This document shows, in pieces, positions 50,240 through 57,632 of a stretch of DNA of 64,000 nt. A program made the translations under genes and the position numbers. The DNA lies in NCBI RefSeq assembly GCF_008632125.1, contig NZ_VWRN01000014.1, positions 62,001 through 126,000 of the forward strand. The letters run 5' to 3'. The stretch comes from Cupriavidus cauae (lineage in GTDB: Bacteria > Pseudomonadota > Gammaproteobacteria > Burkholderiales > Burkholderiaceae). Below the pieces are notes generated by a model that saw only the letters and a list, made by a program, of their open reading frames with translations, did no database searches and had not been told where the DNA came from. Every line of letters begins with the position of its first letter. Positions within the stretch are counted from its first letter, which is position 1.

Positions 50240-50704
50240 TCAAGCTGAAGGAAAGCCCAGCAGCCGACGCTGCTCGCCCCAGTCGCGAGGCAGCAGGTCT
50301 TGGCGGCCACGCAGCGTGTGCAGATTCAGATGCCGGGGCTGGCGGCCCTCGAAAATCGCCTCGACGATGTCCGGTGCCAGCATGGTCATGCGCAGCACCT
50401 CGGCCGCCCAGCCTGGCTCCAGTTTCAGCGCGCGCGCCAGGTCGGCGGTCGTCGGATAGACGCCTTCGTCGATCAGCCGCTTCCAGTAGAACGCCTTGCC
50501 GAGCGTCTTGATCATCGGCACGTCGAAGCCACCCGTCACAGTGGCGGCATCGGGCGCGGGCGGGATCAGCAGCTTGCGGTTCTGGCGGCGCTTGATCGTC
50601 AGCGGCACCAGCGTGACGCGCTGGCCATCGCTGACGTAGCTGCGGGCATCGGTTCCGACCTCGACGCGGATAGCGCGCTTGCGCGGGTTCGTCGTGGTGC
50701 TCAT
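50240..50704 (-). CDS. Recombinase-associated conserved protein
   Basis: A 154-residue protein with DARSYVSDGQRVTLVPLTIKRR at the N-terminus and a helix-turn-helix-like end (TTADLARALKLEPGWAAEVL). It overlaps the recombinase stop by 4 bp and is consistently found with the recombinase-DUF2924 pair in mobile elements, as I recall. It may regulate or assist recombination. Confidence 0.65.
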   Translation of the reverse strand: MSTTTNPRKRAIRVEVGTDARSYVSDGQRVTLVPLTIKRRQNRKLLIPPAPDAATVTGGFDVPMIKTLGKAFYWKRLIDEGVYPTTADLARALKLEPGWAAEVLRMTMLAPDIVEAIFEGRQPRHLNLHTLRGRQDLLPRDWGEQRRLLGFPSA

Positions 50705-52131
50705 GCCGGTGTTTCCTCGGTCTGTGCGCTGGATTCCTCGACCAGCGGATGCGCGCCGATCTCGGGCCCCAATCCCAGCCAGCCGTCCTCGCGCCAGAGG
50801 ATGTCGAGTCCGTGCTCATGCAGTTGGACCCGCTCGATCAGCAGCCGCGCGATGCGTTGCTGCTCGGCCGGGAACAACTGCGCCCACACGTCGCCGATGC
50901 GTCGCATCGCCACCACCACCTGCGCTTCATCGAGGGCAGCACCGGCCGGGTGGCGCTGGCACGCCCGCCAGGTGCCGATCAGCACCTCCGGCGCCGAGAG
51001 CGCCGCGTGGATCTGCGTCAACACCGCGTTCTCGATCTCGGCCGCGGGCAGATGCCCGACGTCCGGGGCGTCCGGCGCCAGGCTCGCGCCCGCGTTGCGG
51101 CGCTTGTGCAGGTAGGGGACGTAGTAGCGGTAGGTGCGTCCGCTCTTCTTCTTGACGAAGGTGTGCAGCATGCGCTGCCCATCGGGCGCGAACAGCAGCC
51201 CCGCGAGCAGGGCCGGATGCTTGGCGCGGTGCTCGCGCGGCGCCTGCTTGCGGCGCGCGATGAACGCGTGCGCGGCGTCCCACAGGTCTTGCGGCACGAT
51301 CGCTTCGTGTTGGCCGGGATACCACGTGCCGTGGTTGCGGATCTCACCCAGGTAGATGCGGTTGCGCAGCAGCGCGAAGATGAACTGCTGGTCGATGGGT
51401 CGGCCCGTGCGCCGGCGCCCGCCTTGGGTCACCCAGGCCTTGGTGGTGTGCCCCTCGACCGCCATCTCCCGCACCAGCCGTGCAGCCGAGCCATGCTCGG
51501 CGTAGCGCCGGAAGATGTCACGCACGAGTGCGGCCTCGCGCTCGTTGACGACGAGCTTGCGATCGACGACGTCATAGCCCAGCGGCGGCATGCCGCCCAT
51601 CCACATGCCCTTCGCCTTGGAGGCGGCGATCTTGTCGCGGATGCGCTCGCCGGTGACCTCGCGCTCGAACTGCGCGAAGGACAGCAGGATGTTGAGCGTG
51701 AGCCGCCCCATCGAGGTGGTGGTGTTGAACTGCTGCGTGACCGAGACGAAGGAGACGCCGTTGCGGTCGAACACCTCCACCAGCTTGGCGAAGTCCGCGA
51801 GGCTTCGCGTCAATCGGTCGATCTTGTAGACGACCACGATGTCGATCCTGCCGGCATCGATGTCGGCGAGCAGCCGTTTGAGCGCCGGGCGGTCGAGATT
51901 ACCGCCGGAGTAGCCGCCGTCGTCATAACCCTCCTCGACGGCGATCCAGCCCTCGTGGCGTTGGCTGGCGATGAAGGCCAGCCCCGCGTCGCGTTGGGCC
52001 TCCAGGCTGTTGTACTCCTGGTCCAGTCCCTCGTCGGTGGACTTGCGGGTGTAGACCGCACAGCGCCTCGATGGCGTGACGGGACCAGGCGTCGGCATGG
52101 TCGACGGGGATGCGGGCCATCGTGATCTCAT
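50701..52131 (-). CDS. Large serine recombinase (integrase)
   Basis: A 476-residue serine recombinase. The catalytic Ser lies in AVYTRKSTDEG (residue 31), and the resolvase domain follows (IDIVVVYKIDRLTRSLADFA, QFEREVTGERIRDKIAASKA). Next is a recombinase domain around GHTTKAWVTQGGRRRTGRPI. The zinc ribbon expected after it has no paired cysteines. Integration or excision of the element is the probable role. ATG 52131 overlaps the DUF2924 stop by 4 bp (ATGA). Confidence 0.88.
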   Translation of the reverse strand: MRSRWPASPSTMPTPGPVTPSRRCAVYTRKSTDEGLDQEYNSLEAQRDAGLAFIASQRHEGWIAVEEGYDDGGYSGGNLDRPALKRLLADIDAGRIDIVVVYKIDRLTRSLADFAKLVEVFDRNGVSFVSVTQQFNTTTSMGRLTLNILLSFAQFEREVTGERIRDKIAASKAKGMWMGGMPPLGYDVVDRKLVVNEREAALVRDIFRRYAEHGSAARLVREMAVEGHTTKAWVTQGGRRRTGRPIDQQFIFALLRNRIYLGEIRNHGTWYPGQHEAIVPQDLWDAAHAFIARRKQAPREHRAKHPALLAGLLFAPDGQRMLHTFVKKKSGRTYRYYVPYLHKRRNAGASLAPDAPDVGHLPAAEIENAVLTQIHAALSAPEVLIGTWRACQRHPAGAALDEAQVVVAMRRIGDVWAQLFPAEQQRIARLLIERVQLHEHGLDILWREDGWLGLGPEIGAHPLVEESSAQTEETPA

Positions 52132-52601
52132 GCCGGCTCCTTCTGGCCGTGCTTGGTCTTGAGGCCGAAGAACGCGGGGCCCGACCAAGGCGTGCCGGTG
52201 ATGTGGCGGGCAATCGCCGTCAGGCTCTTGAACCGCTGCCCCTGATACTCGAAGTCGTTCGGGCCGCGCACCAGGACGCGGTGCTCGACGTCGTCGAAGA
52301 TCCGCGTGAGCACGGTGCCCGGTAGCAGCCGACTCGCGTCGCGGCGCAGTTGGCGCGGCAGGATGCCCGTCTCACCGATCTCCTCGAGCTTGCGGCGGGT
52401 CGCGGGCTTCAACCCGCCGAAGGCGCGCTCCTGGATCCTGTAGGCGAGCCGACTCTCCAGCCACGTGCGGTGGTGATGCTTGGGCCGCTCCTCGAAGTAC
52501 TCGTCCCACAGCGCCCAGAGGCTGTCCATCGGCAGGTGGGGCAGCTGGGCGATGCGAGCGGCGATGGTGGTAGCGTCGACTGTGGGTGCGTGTGCCGTCA
52601 T
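52128..52601 (-). CDS. DUF2924 protein
   Basis: A 157-residue protein matching DUF2924: LPMDSLWALWDEYFEERPKH near the N-terminus, then PGTVLTRIFDDVEHRV and YQGQRFKSLTAIARHITGT. It is regularly coded upstream of this class of recombinase and may be an accessory or a directionality factor. Translation is coupled to the recombinase. Confidence 0.85.
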   Translation of the reverse strand: MTAHAPTVDATTIAARIAQLPHLPMDSLWALWDEYFEERPKHHHRTWLESRLAYRIQERAFGGLKPATRRKLEEIGETGILPRQLRRDASRLLPGTVLTRIFDDVEHRVLVRGPNDFEYQGQRFKSLTAIARHITGTPWSGPAFFGLKTKHGQKEPA

Positions 52602-52813
52602 GGGCGAACTCCGTTGTTGTTATCGGGGTTCGCATTCACGCGCTGTTGGCCGACAAAGCCAAGGCCAACTTCGTCTCTGGTGTCGGAAAGCGGGAGTTCG
52701 CGGCGGGCGCGAAGCCGCAGAAGGCCTGCGGCGAGGAGATCAACGACTTCCTGGTGCGCGTGCCTTGGCTGATCGGCGGCAGGAGAAAGGGAGAAAGGTT
52801 CGAGTTCGTGCAT
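52598..52813 (-). CDS. Possible small protein upstream of DUF2924
   Basis: A 71-residue leftward frame overlaps the DUF2924 start by 4 bp (ATGA), with AGGAA eight bases before its ATG. I do not recognise it. GGCGAAC and GGTTCGC motifs at 52603 and 52627 suggest the same DNA may be a promoter region instead. A competing plus-strand frame (52586-52849) has no support. Confidence 0.3.
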   Translation of the reverse strand: MHELEPFSLSPAADQPRHAHQEVVDLLAAGLLRLRARRELPLSDTRDEVGLGFVGQQRVNANPDNNNGVRP

Positions 52814-52910
52814 CGCAAGCGTTCCTATGGAAAACGCTTGTCATGCTAGGAATCGATGGGGCTCCGCGTAACGTGTTCTGGCGGGGATGCGCGGGCTACG
52901 GCGCCCTGCG
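52814..52910. other. Spacer with no convincing gene
   Basis: Together with the doubtful 71-residue frame, 52602-52910 is a stretch of about 309 bp without a certain gene. It probably holds the promoter of the DUF2924-recombinase operon; I see no clear sigma-70 pair. Confidence 0.4.
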
Positions 52911-53840
52911 TCATCGCATCGGGTGCTGGCCTGTCGAGACGAACCGGTCATCGCAGTCGTTGCTTTCGCCATCCTGCCAGGATCGATCCCAAGCGCGCGG
53001 CTCGGCGCTCTCCAACAGCAGCAGGGTCAGGACGCGATCTCTCGAGGCGTAGCTGTGCTTGAACTCGCGCAGCTTCATGTAGGGCGCCTCCTCGGGGCAC
53101 CAGATCGCAGCAGACATCTCGACGCCGTCCCATGCCTGCTCGACGCTCGCGTCGGCGGCGAGCGTGCCGGGTAAGGGCTCTTGCGGATCGCCGGTGCGCC
53201 GGATGCGCGCCCGGGTTCTCACGGCGCTGCTGCTGCGCCATTCGTACTTCGCGTAGCCGTTGTCCCAGTAGACCAAGATGGCGCGCTGCGGGGTGAACTT
53301 GATGAAGCGGATGCACAGCGCCTCGAACGACACCTGGAAGCGCTCGGCAATGGCGCTGAGGACGTGCAGATCGATGCGTCGGTTCGAGATCCACTCGCGC
53401 AGCCGATCACCGGGCATCAGCAAGTTGCCGGCGAAATCGTCGGCCTCGCGCTCGATCAGGCGCATCGTCTCGTGGCCGGAGTGGACGCTTTCCTTGTCAC
53501 AGTTGAAACGCGGCTGCCGGTCGCGGTGCAGGACGAAGTGCCCGAGCTCGTGAGCGATGGTGAATCGCTGGCGCTGCGGGCTGACCGTGCCGTTGTAGGC
53601 GATACCCCAGACCTGAGGGTCACCGGGGTCCCGCGCCAGCAGGCCCTCGAAGGCATCGTCGTTGAACTGCACCGGGGGACGAATTTCCCGAACCCCTTTG
53701 CCGTAGGGCGTGGTCGGCAGCATCTGCCGCACGACATCGAGATCGATGGCCTCGGGCACGTCCGCGCCGTACCAAGCCCGCAACCAGTGGTGGACTTTGT
53801 TGGCGGCGATCGCGCCGTTGAGGGCCGGGGGCGTGTTCAC
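52911..53840 (-). CDS. ImmA/IrrE-type metallopeptidase
   Basis: A 309-residue protein with the zinc protease motif HELGHFVLH (H97, E98, H101) and the third-ligand region EREADDFAGNLLMP near residue 130. The family cleaves or removes XRE-type repressors, as ImmA does with ImmR in ICEBs1. The GTG start overlaps the XRE stop (GTGA). The long C-terminal part is unrecognised and may sense a signal. Confidence 0.85.
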   Translation of the reverse strand: MNTPPALNGAIAANKVHHWLRAWYGADVPEAIDLDVVRQMLPTTPYGKGVREIRPPVQFNDDAFEGLLARDPGDPQVWGIAYNGTVSPQRQRFTIAHELGHFVLHRDRQPRFNCDKESVHSGHETMRLIEREADDFAGNLLMPGDRLREWISNRRIDLHVLSAIAERFQVSFEALCIRFIKFTPQRAILVYWDNGYAKYEWRSSSAVRTRARIRRTGDPQEPLPGTLAADASVEQAWDGVEMSAAIWCPEEAPYMKLREFKHSYASRDRVLTLLLLESAEPRAWDRSWQDGESNDCDDRFVSTGQHPMR

Positions 53841-54184
53841 CTTTTGCTTTCCGGCAGATCCTTGTCCGGGAAGATGATCTTCAGCGCTTGGCGCACCCGG
53901 TCCTTCTCAGCTTCGGTCATGCCGGCATAGGCACGGAAGAAGGCCACATCCTCGGGGCTGGCCTCGGGGACCTGGGGCATGGGCTCGCCCATGATGTCTT
54001 CCATCGTGACGCCCAGCACCTTGGCCAGCGCCTGCACGCGCTCAGCCGAGGGGCGTTGACCCTCCTTCATCTCCAGTTCCCAGATGTAGGCCTTGGTGCA
54101 GCCGACCGCGTCGGCCACCTGCTGCAGGGTCAACTTCTTCGCCTCGCGGAATCGCCGCAGGCGTACTCCAAACGCCGAAGCCAT
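53837..54184 (-). CDS. XRE-family repressor paired with ImmA
   Basis: A 115-residue protein with an N-terminal HTH (RLRRFREAKKLTLQQVADAV, then GCTKAYIWELE) and an acidic C-terminal region ending in FPDKDLPESKR that may be the protease target. It is transcribed away from two plus-strand genes, and an operator-like palindrome lies between. A much longer upstream frame to 55903 is antisense to those genes and not real. Confidence 0.85.
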   Translation of the reverse strand: MASAFGVRLRRFREAKKLTLQQVADAVGCTKAYIWELEMKEGQRPSAERVQALAKVLGVTMEDIMGEPMPQVPEASPEDVAFFRAYAGMTEAEKDRVRQALKIIFPDKDLPESKR

Positions 54185-54235
54185 GGCGATGTCCCGTCTC
54201 GAATCGACTGTCAGTGTAGGAAAACAGACCCAAAA

Positions 54236-54252
54236 GTATAGCCACGATATAC
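54236..54252. promoter_or_regulatory. Candidate XRE operator
   Basis: GTATA-N7-TATAC forms an inverted repeat between the XRE gene and the divergent unknown genes. It would let the XRE protein control its own promoter and the divergent one. Confidence 0.45.
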
Positions 54253-54279
54253 CAAAAAGCGCCAGACGTGCCGCGATGA

Positions 54280-54308
54280 TTGACAGGCGGAATGGGGCGG
54301 GACACAAT
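54280..54308 (+). promoter_or_regulatory. Strong sigma-70 promoter for the 417-residue gene
   Basis: TTGACA (54280-54285) and CACAAT (54303-54308) are 17 bp apart. About 120 bp of leader precede the start codon. The promoter lies near the operator-like palindrome. Confidence 0.55.
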
Positions 54309-54427
54309 CGCGCTGTATCTCGCTGCTTTACGCTGGTGAGAGCCCTGTTCGGTAACCCCGTCGCCGGCCCGCGAACCCGCCCCTCGGTCCGCAGCCCTCG
54401 ACACCTCTTGCGGAAAGGACCGAGAAG

Positions 54428-55681
54428 ATGAAGAAGACCTTCGTCGACGTGCTGCTCGAACTGCCGGTGGACGCGACGCTCAGCGCTTTCCTGGCCTCGC
54501 ACGGCCTGCCCGTGGCCGACGATTTCGACTGGGAGGACACGCCGCGCACCTCGCAGGCGCTGGTGGAGGCCGTTCGCGCCTGGCCCGACGTCGCCGCCCG
54601 CGACCGTCTGATCGGCAACCTCATGGCCAGCGTCCAGTTGGCCGACCCGGCCGGCAAGCAGGCGATGTTCCAGGCCGCCGCCGGGGACGGCGCCGCGCTG
54701 CTGGGCCTGGTGGGATGCCGGAGCGACACCCACCGCTCCTTCTGGCTGTATGCCAGCCACCCGGCGCTGTTCGAGCGGGCCTGTGAGTTCGACTACCTGG
54801 AGCGCCACGGATCGCAGGCCCAGCAGCACGACCTCGGCGTGAAGCGTCGGCCGAACACCTCGGATGCCGCGCTGGCCGCGCTGCGCCAGGCCATCTCGGC
54901 CTTCTATCAGCGCGAACTGCAGTGCGGCGACGGCAGCGTGGCTTACTTGGTGGAACGCCGCCCCGGCATGTTCCTGCTGACGGTCCACGTCAAGGACCTG
55001 GCCATGCTGCGCCTGGAGTTCGAGGGCGCCCATCTCACCCGTCGCGTCGGCAACCCGAACATCCACATGGTGCTGGAGTACGCCGTGGCCACTGGGGTCG
55101 TTCGCACCCTCGTGCGCGGTGGCGCCAAGTACCACCAGATGCTCGTGGACGCCTTCGCCGAGCACCTGCTGGGCGTCAAGGTGGACGCGCACCGTATCAA
55201 GCCGCCGACGCTGGACCTGTCGGTCTTGCGCCTCGGCTTCGACGTGCCGCAGGCCGTGGCGGACGGCTTCGTGGCGCTGCAGGTCAAGTCCCTCTCGGTG
55301 TTGAGTCCGAGCACGGCATTGAAGCTCGATTGCACGGCGATGGCGTCGAGCGAGCAGCGCTGCGTCACCGAACTGCTGCGCGAGGAGTTCCCCGGTGAGG
55401 ACCCGCTGGCCCGCGGCTGGTTGATCACGGCGGCACGCATCAACCTCTACTACCCGCCCGAACCCGGAAAGGCTCGTTCCAAGGTCGTCACGGTCGAGGT
55501 GACGCGTCGCGGACGGCTGAACCTGCACAAGTTCGATGCCGCGTTGCAGGCGCAGTTGGAGGGCTACCTGGTCTCGCTGGGCATCTTGCAGCCCGGCCAG
55601 ACGCTGAACGTCCGGGAAGCGCCGCCGGAAGCGGGAACTGCCAATCCTGAGCCGCATCGCTCCACGATTGGCGAGGACTAA
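54428..55681 (+). CDS. Unrecognised 417-residue protein controlled by XRE/ImmA
   Basis: A 417-residue soluble protein with no transmembrane segment and no catalytic motif that I can identify. Visible segments are MKKTFVDVLLELPVDATL, a LIGNLMASVQLADPAGKQAM helix and a VTRRGRLNLHKFDAALQAQL C-terminal helix. AGGAC is the ribosome site. The second gene follows after 3 bp, so they form an operon. The pairing with a divergent repressor and protease suggests a regulated accessory function, possibly defence or prophage control. Confidence 0.6.
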   Translation: MKKTFVDVLLELPVDATLSAFLASHGLPVADDFDWEDTPRTSQALVEAVRAWPDVAARDRLIGNLMASVQLADPAGKQAMFQAAAGDGAALLGLVGCRSDTHRSFWLYASHPALFERACEFDYLERHGSQAQQHDLGVKRRPNTSDAALAALRQAISAFYQRELQCGDGSVAYLVERRPGMFLLTVHVKDLAMLRLEFEGAHLTRRVGNPNIHMVLEYAVATGVVRTLVRGGAKYHQMLVDAFAEHLLGVKVDAHRIKPPTLDLSVLRLGFDVPQAVADGFVALQVKSLSVLSPSTALKLDCTAMASSEQRCVTELLREEFPGEDPLARGWLITAARINLYYPPEPGKARSKVVTVEVTRRGRLNLHKFDAALQAQLEGYLVSLGILQPGQTLNVREAPPEAGTANPEPHRSTIGED

Positions 55682-55684
55682 CCG

Positions 55685-56650
55685 GTGGCCACGCACGACG
55701 CCTGGGCCTTGGTGTGCCGCTTGTTCGCGGGCGGCACGCCCATCCTTCGAGCGGCGCTCTCTCCCCGCGAGATCGCCGCCTTGCCGGCCCTCGGGCAGGC
55801 GGTGAAGCCCACGGCCCTGGACCAGCGGTTCGTGCTGTGCCCCTACTGCCACCAGCACCGGGCGCAGGTCTGGGGCAACGGGCACCAGGGGCGTACCTGC
55901 CATTGCCCCGAGTGCGGGCCGGTGGACGTCGCGGCCGACGACATGGCCGCGTTGGCGCTGGACGAGGACTGGCTGCGCCGAAAGCTGCGGCTGGCGCTTT
56001 CGATCGAGAGCCGCGACGGCATCGACGCCCTCGGCGATGGCGTGTGGCGCCTTGGCGATTCCCGGTGCTCGCCAGTCCTGCTGGCGCGCGATCTGATCCG
56101 GCTATGGCGCGAGCCGGCCCTGCTGGAGCGGGTGCGGGTCGCAGGCGGGCCGATCCGCGTCATCACGCCGAAGCCGCGCGAGACGCGCGGGGCGCCCTTC
56201 GGCCCGGGCGTGGAGTGGTTGGCTCTGGAGGATCGGTTCGCCTTCTACGGCGGCGGCATCTCGTTCATCGGCATGTCGGGTGAGCCACCAGGCCCGCAGG
56301 CCAGCGATCCAACGACGCCGGTGAAGGGGCCTTTCTCGGCGGATTTCCGCTGGGTCACGCTGCCCGAGGGGCCGCACGGCCCGATCCGGCTGACCGAGGC
56401 TCAGGCAGCAGTGTTCGAGGCCCTGTGGTCGTTCAAGGGGGAGCCCCGCACCGCCGAACAGGTCATGCGGCGTGCCGGGCTCGACAGCGCCAAGCCCATC
56501 GACGTGTTCAAGGTCAAGACGCGCGACAAGGGCAAGCCGGAAGCCGAAGGGCCACTCGTTGCATACCGGGCCCTCGTCCAGGTCGTGCAGGGGCGCCCGG
56601 GGCTGTACTCGATGCCCTGTGCTGCAGCATTGAGCCCCGTGCAGGCTTGA
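55685..56650 (+). CDS. Unrecognised zinc-ribbon protein (321 residues)
   Basis: A 321-residue protein with a CPYC-x16-C-x-CPEC cluster at residues 52-77, which looks like a zinc ribbon. A winged-helix-like segment follows later (LTEAQAAVFEALWSFKGEPR and TAEQVMRRAGLDSAKPIDVF), so DNA or RNA binding is likely. The GTG start lies 3 bp after the upstream gene, whose partner it probably is. No enzyme motif is visible. Confidence 0.6.
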   Translation: MATHDAWALVCRLFAGGTPILRAALSPREIAALPALGQAVKPTALDQRFVLCPYCHQHRAQVWGNGHQGRTCHCPECGPVDVAADDMAALALDEDWLRRKLRLALSIESRDGIDALGDGVWRLGDSRCSPVLLARDLIRLWREPALLERVRVAGGPIRVITPKPRETRGAPFGPGVEWLALEDRFAFYGGGISFIGMSGEPPGPQASDPTTPVKGPFSADFRWVTLPEGPHGPIRLTEAQAAVFEALWSFKGEPRTAEQVMRRAGLDSAKPIDVFKVKTRDKGKPEAEGPLVAYRALVQVVQGRPGLYSMPCAAALSPVQA

Positions 56651-56876
56651 TGCCTTGCTCTTCCAAGCACGATGAACAACCGCTGGCCGTGACGCACGCG
56701 CAAGTCATTGACGTACGAGGCCGCCTGCGTGCGCTTCCGCCAAGAAGTTGGCGCCGGTTTTGAGAGAAGAGAGAGCAAAAGAGAGTCGAACTGGGCGACT
56801 TTCGGGCGGTGCGGCTTCACTGCGTGGCACACGCAGAACGCCGCCGAACCCCGCGCGGCGTCGGGGAACCCGGAAA

Positions 56877-56908
56877 CGAAAACGCCCAACCGATAGAGGT
56901 TGGGCGTT
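56877..56908 (-). terminator. Terminator after tRNA-Lys
   Basis: An 11-bp perfect stem (AACGCCCAACC arm) with a 6-base loop and TTTT on the minus strand lies just 3' of the tRNA. It marks the end of the tRNA transcript. Confidence 0.75.
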
Positions 56909-56914
56909 GAAAAG

Positions 56915-56990
56915 TGGTGGGGCGTGAGTGACTCGAACACTCGACCTACGGATTAAGAGTCCGCTGCTCTACCAACTGAGCTAACGCCCC
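56915..56990 (-). tRNA. tRNA-Lys (CUU)
   Basis: A 76-nt tRNA: acceptor GGGGCGT paired with ACGCCCC, D arm AGCTCAGTTGGTAGAGC, anticodon loop CTCTTAA with anticodon CUU, T arm GAGTG-TTCGAGT-CACTC, discriminator A and encoded CCA. Its 3' end faces the accessory region, the usual side of insertion for islands in tRNA genes. Confidence 0.95.
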
Positions 56991-57003
56991 AACGAAGTCC
57001 GAG

Positions 57004-57031
57004 ATTCTAGCATTATTTGCAAAGTTGTCAA
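57004..57031 (-). promoter_or_regulatory. tRNA-Lys promoter
   Basis: On the minus strand TTGACA (57031-57026) and TAGAAT (57009-57004) are 16 bp apart, and the tRNA starts 14 bp after the -10 element. Confidence 0.75.
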
Positions 57032-57204
57032 ATCCCGGCACGCTGAAACGCATCGGCGGCCGTGACAAAATTTGCGCTCGCCGATGGAACTCGGAATGGC
57101 GGCGGCAGTCTCGGCAGATGACCGATCTTCGCAAAGGACTTTTGTGCGACGTCGGCGGGACCCATGTTAGGATGCCCACTCACTTGCAATGGAGGGCTGT
57201 ACCG

Positions 57205-57468
57205 ATGGAGATCAAATTCCAGGAGCAAGATCGTTATGACATCAATAACGAGGGCTTGCTGTTTCACGCCATTGTCGACGGCCAGAAGGTGACCTGCGTG
57301 GTCACGCGCGAGGCATTGTGGGAAGGGTTCAGCGCCGACCAGGTGCTGTCGCTCGAAGAAGCATTCCGCGCCGGCCGCGATACCATCGAACGCGCCGCTG
57401 TCGTGTTGATCGAACAGGGCGTGCCGCAGCCCATCGTGGTCAAGCGCGCGCACGTGGCGCCCGTCTGA
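57205..57468 (+). CDS. DUF1488 protein
   Basis: An 87-residue protein with the DUF1488 pattern (LLFHAIVDGQKVTCVVTREA, then RAGRDTIERAAVVLIEQG). ATG 57205 follows GGAG. Function is unknown; it is a common small chromosomal gene in Burkholderiales. An extended upstream frame is not supported. Confidence 0.8.
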   Translation: MEIKFQEQDRYDINNEGLLFHAIVDGQKVTCVVTREALWEGFSADQVLSLEEAFRAGRDTIERAAVVLIEQGVPQPIVVKRAHVAPV

Positions 57469-57536
57469 GCAGGGGCGCCCGCACCGGGCCGCTACGGTCC
57501 GGGCAACAGGGCGCGCTGCGGCTGGACCCAGTCTGG

Positions 57537-57560
57537 CGCCGGTTTCATACCGGCGTTTTT
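57537..57560 (+). terminator. Terminator of the DUF1488 gene
   Basis: CGCCGG and CCGGCG flank a 7-base loop and are followed by TTTTT. Confidence 0.75.
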
Positions 57561-57569
57561 CATTTCCGC

Positions 57570-57632
57570 TTCGCGCATTCCCGCCGCGCTTGTTTCCGCC
57601 GCGTTCATTCCCCCCGCGCTTGTTTCCGCTTC
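57570..57632. repeat. Short GC-rich direct repeats at the sulP 3' end
   Basis: CCGCGCTTGTTTCCGC occurs twice (near 57582 and 57617), with TTCATT-type spacers between and before them. The second copy reaches into the last codons of the SulP gene. Confidence 0.5.

Noticed and set aside
52586..52849. Plus-strand frame of 87 codons
   Set aside because: No ribosome site or family resemblance, and it overlaps a promoter-like region.
53837..55903. 688-codon minus-strand frame ending in the XRE gene
   Set aside because: Only the last 115 codons are the HTH protein; the rest is antisense to the 417-residue gene.
56401..56940. Minus-strand 179-codon frame next to tRNA-Lys
   Set aside because: It runs through the zinc-ribbon gene and the tRNA terminator and has no recognised motif.
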